Source: Gammaproteobacteria bacterium
GTDB lineage: Bacteria > Pseudomonadota > Gammaproteobacteria > Steroidobacterales > Steroidobacteraceae
Reading direction: 5' to 3'
DNA: 15,464 nt
Assembly: GCA_003165495.1 (NCBI GenBank)
Contig: PMMB01000261.1
Span: forward strand, 1 to 15,464
Shown here piece by piece: positions 15,454 through 15,464 of the stretch. The first letter of the stretch is position 1. Every line of letters starts with the position of its first letter. The notes beneath the pieces are model-generated. The model worked only from the letters and a program-made list of their open reading frames with translations. It was not told the origin of the DNA and made no database searches. The translations under genes and the position numbers were made by a program.

Positions 15454-15464
15454 GGGTATCACAA

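Overview
The window is GC-rich, almost fully coding DNA from a Gram-negative bacterium, most likely a Pseudomonadota (gamma- or betaproteobacterial type). The reasons are an RND pump with a lipoprotein adaptor, a periplasmic gamma-glutamyltransferase, a Tat-type amidase and a sigma32-like heat-shock promoter. I cannot name the genus. There is no rRNA, tRNA, CRISPR array, insertion sequence or prophage, and no gene-free stretch over 300 bases. The longest intergenic gap is about 116 bp, at 1214-1329, and I see nothing firm in it.

Left part (1-5691), protein quality control and RNA-type functions. A plus-strand M48/Ste24-type membrane protease, cut at the left edge, converges on a minus-strand run. 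In transcription order that run is a TIGR02466-type 2OG-Fe(II) oxygenase, a NYN-LOTUS putative ribonuclease, a small Hsp20 chaperone and a full-length Lon protease. hsp20 and lon overlap by ATGA. A good sigma32-like promoter lies directly in front of hsp20, so holdase and protease are probably induced together.

Middle (5745-7067): a YcaD-like MFS transporter on the plus strand. It diverges from the oxygenase gene across 53 bp and converges with the next minus-strand gene across 13 bp.

Right part (7081-15453): five minus-strand genes packed like an operon. In order they are a short RND adaptor lipoprotein, a CzcA/CusA-type RND pump, an arginine deiminase/DDAH-superfamily hydrolase, a probable Tat-exported amidase-signature enzyme and a periplasmic gamma-glutamyltransferase. 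The junctions are 3 bp, 56 bp, a 17-bp overlap and 9 bp. The three enzymes act on guanidino, amide and gamma-glutamyl C-N bonds, so the run may couple export to turnover of a nitrogen-rich compound. That link is inferred from gene order only.

The best candidates for something little described are this efflux plus C-N hydrolase operon, the heat-shock hsp20-lon pair away from the usual clpPX-lon locus, and the 2OG oxygenase next to the NYN-LOTUS protein. No wholly new system is proven by the sequence.
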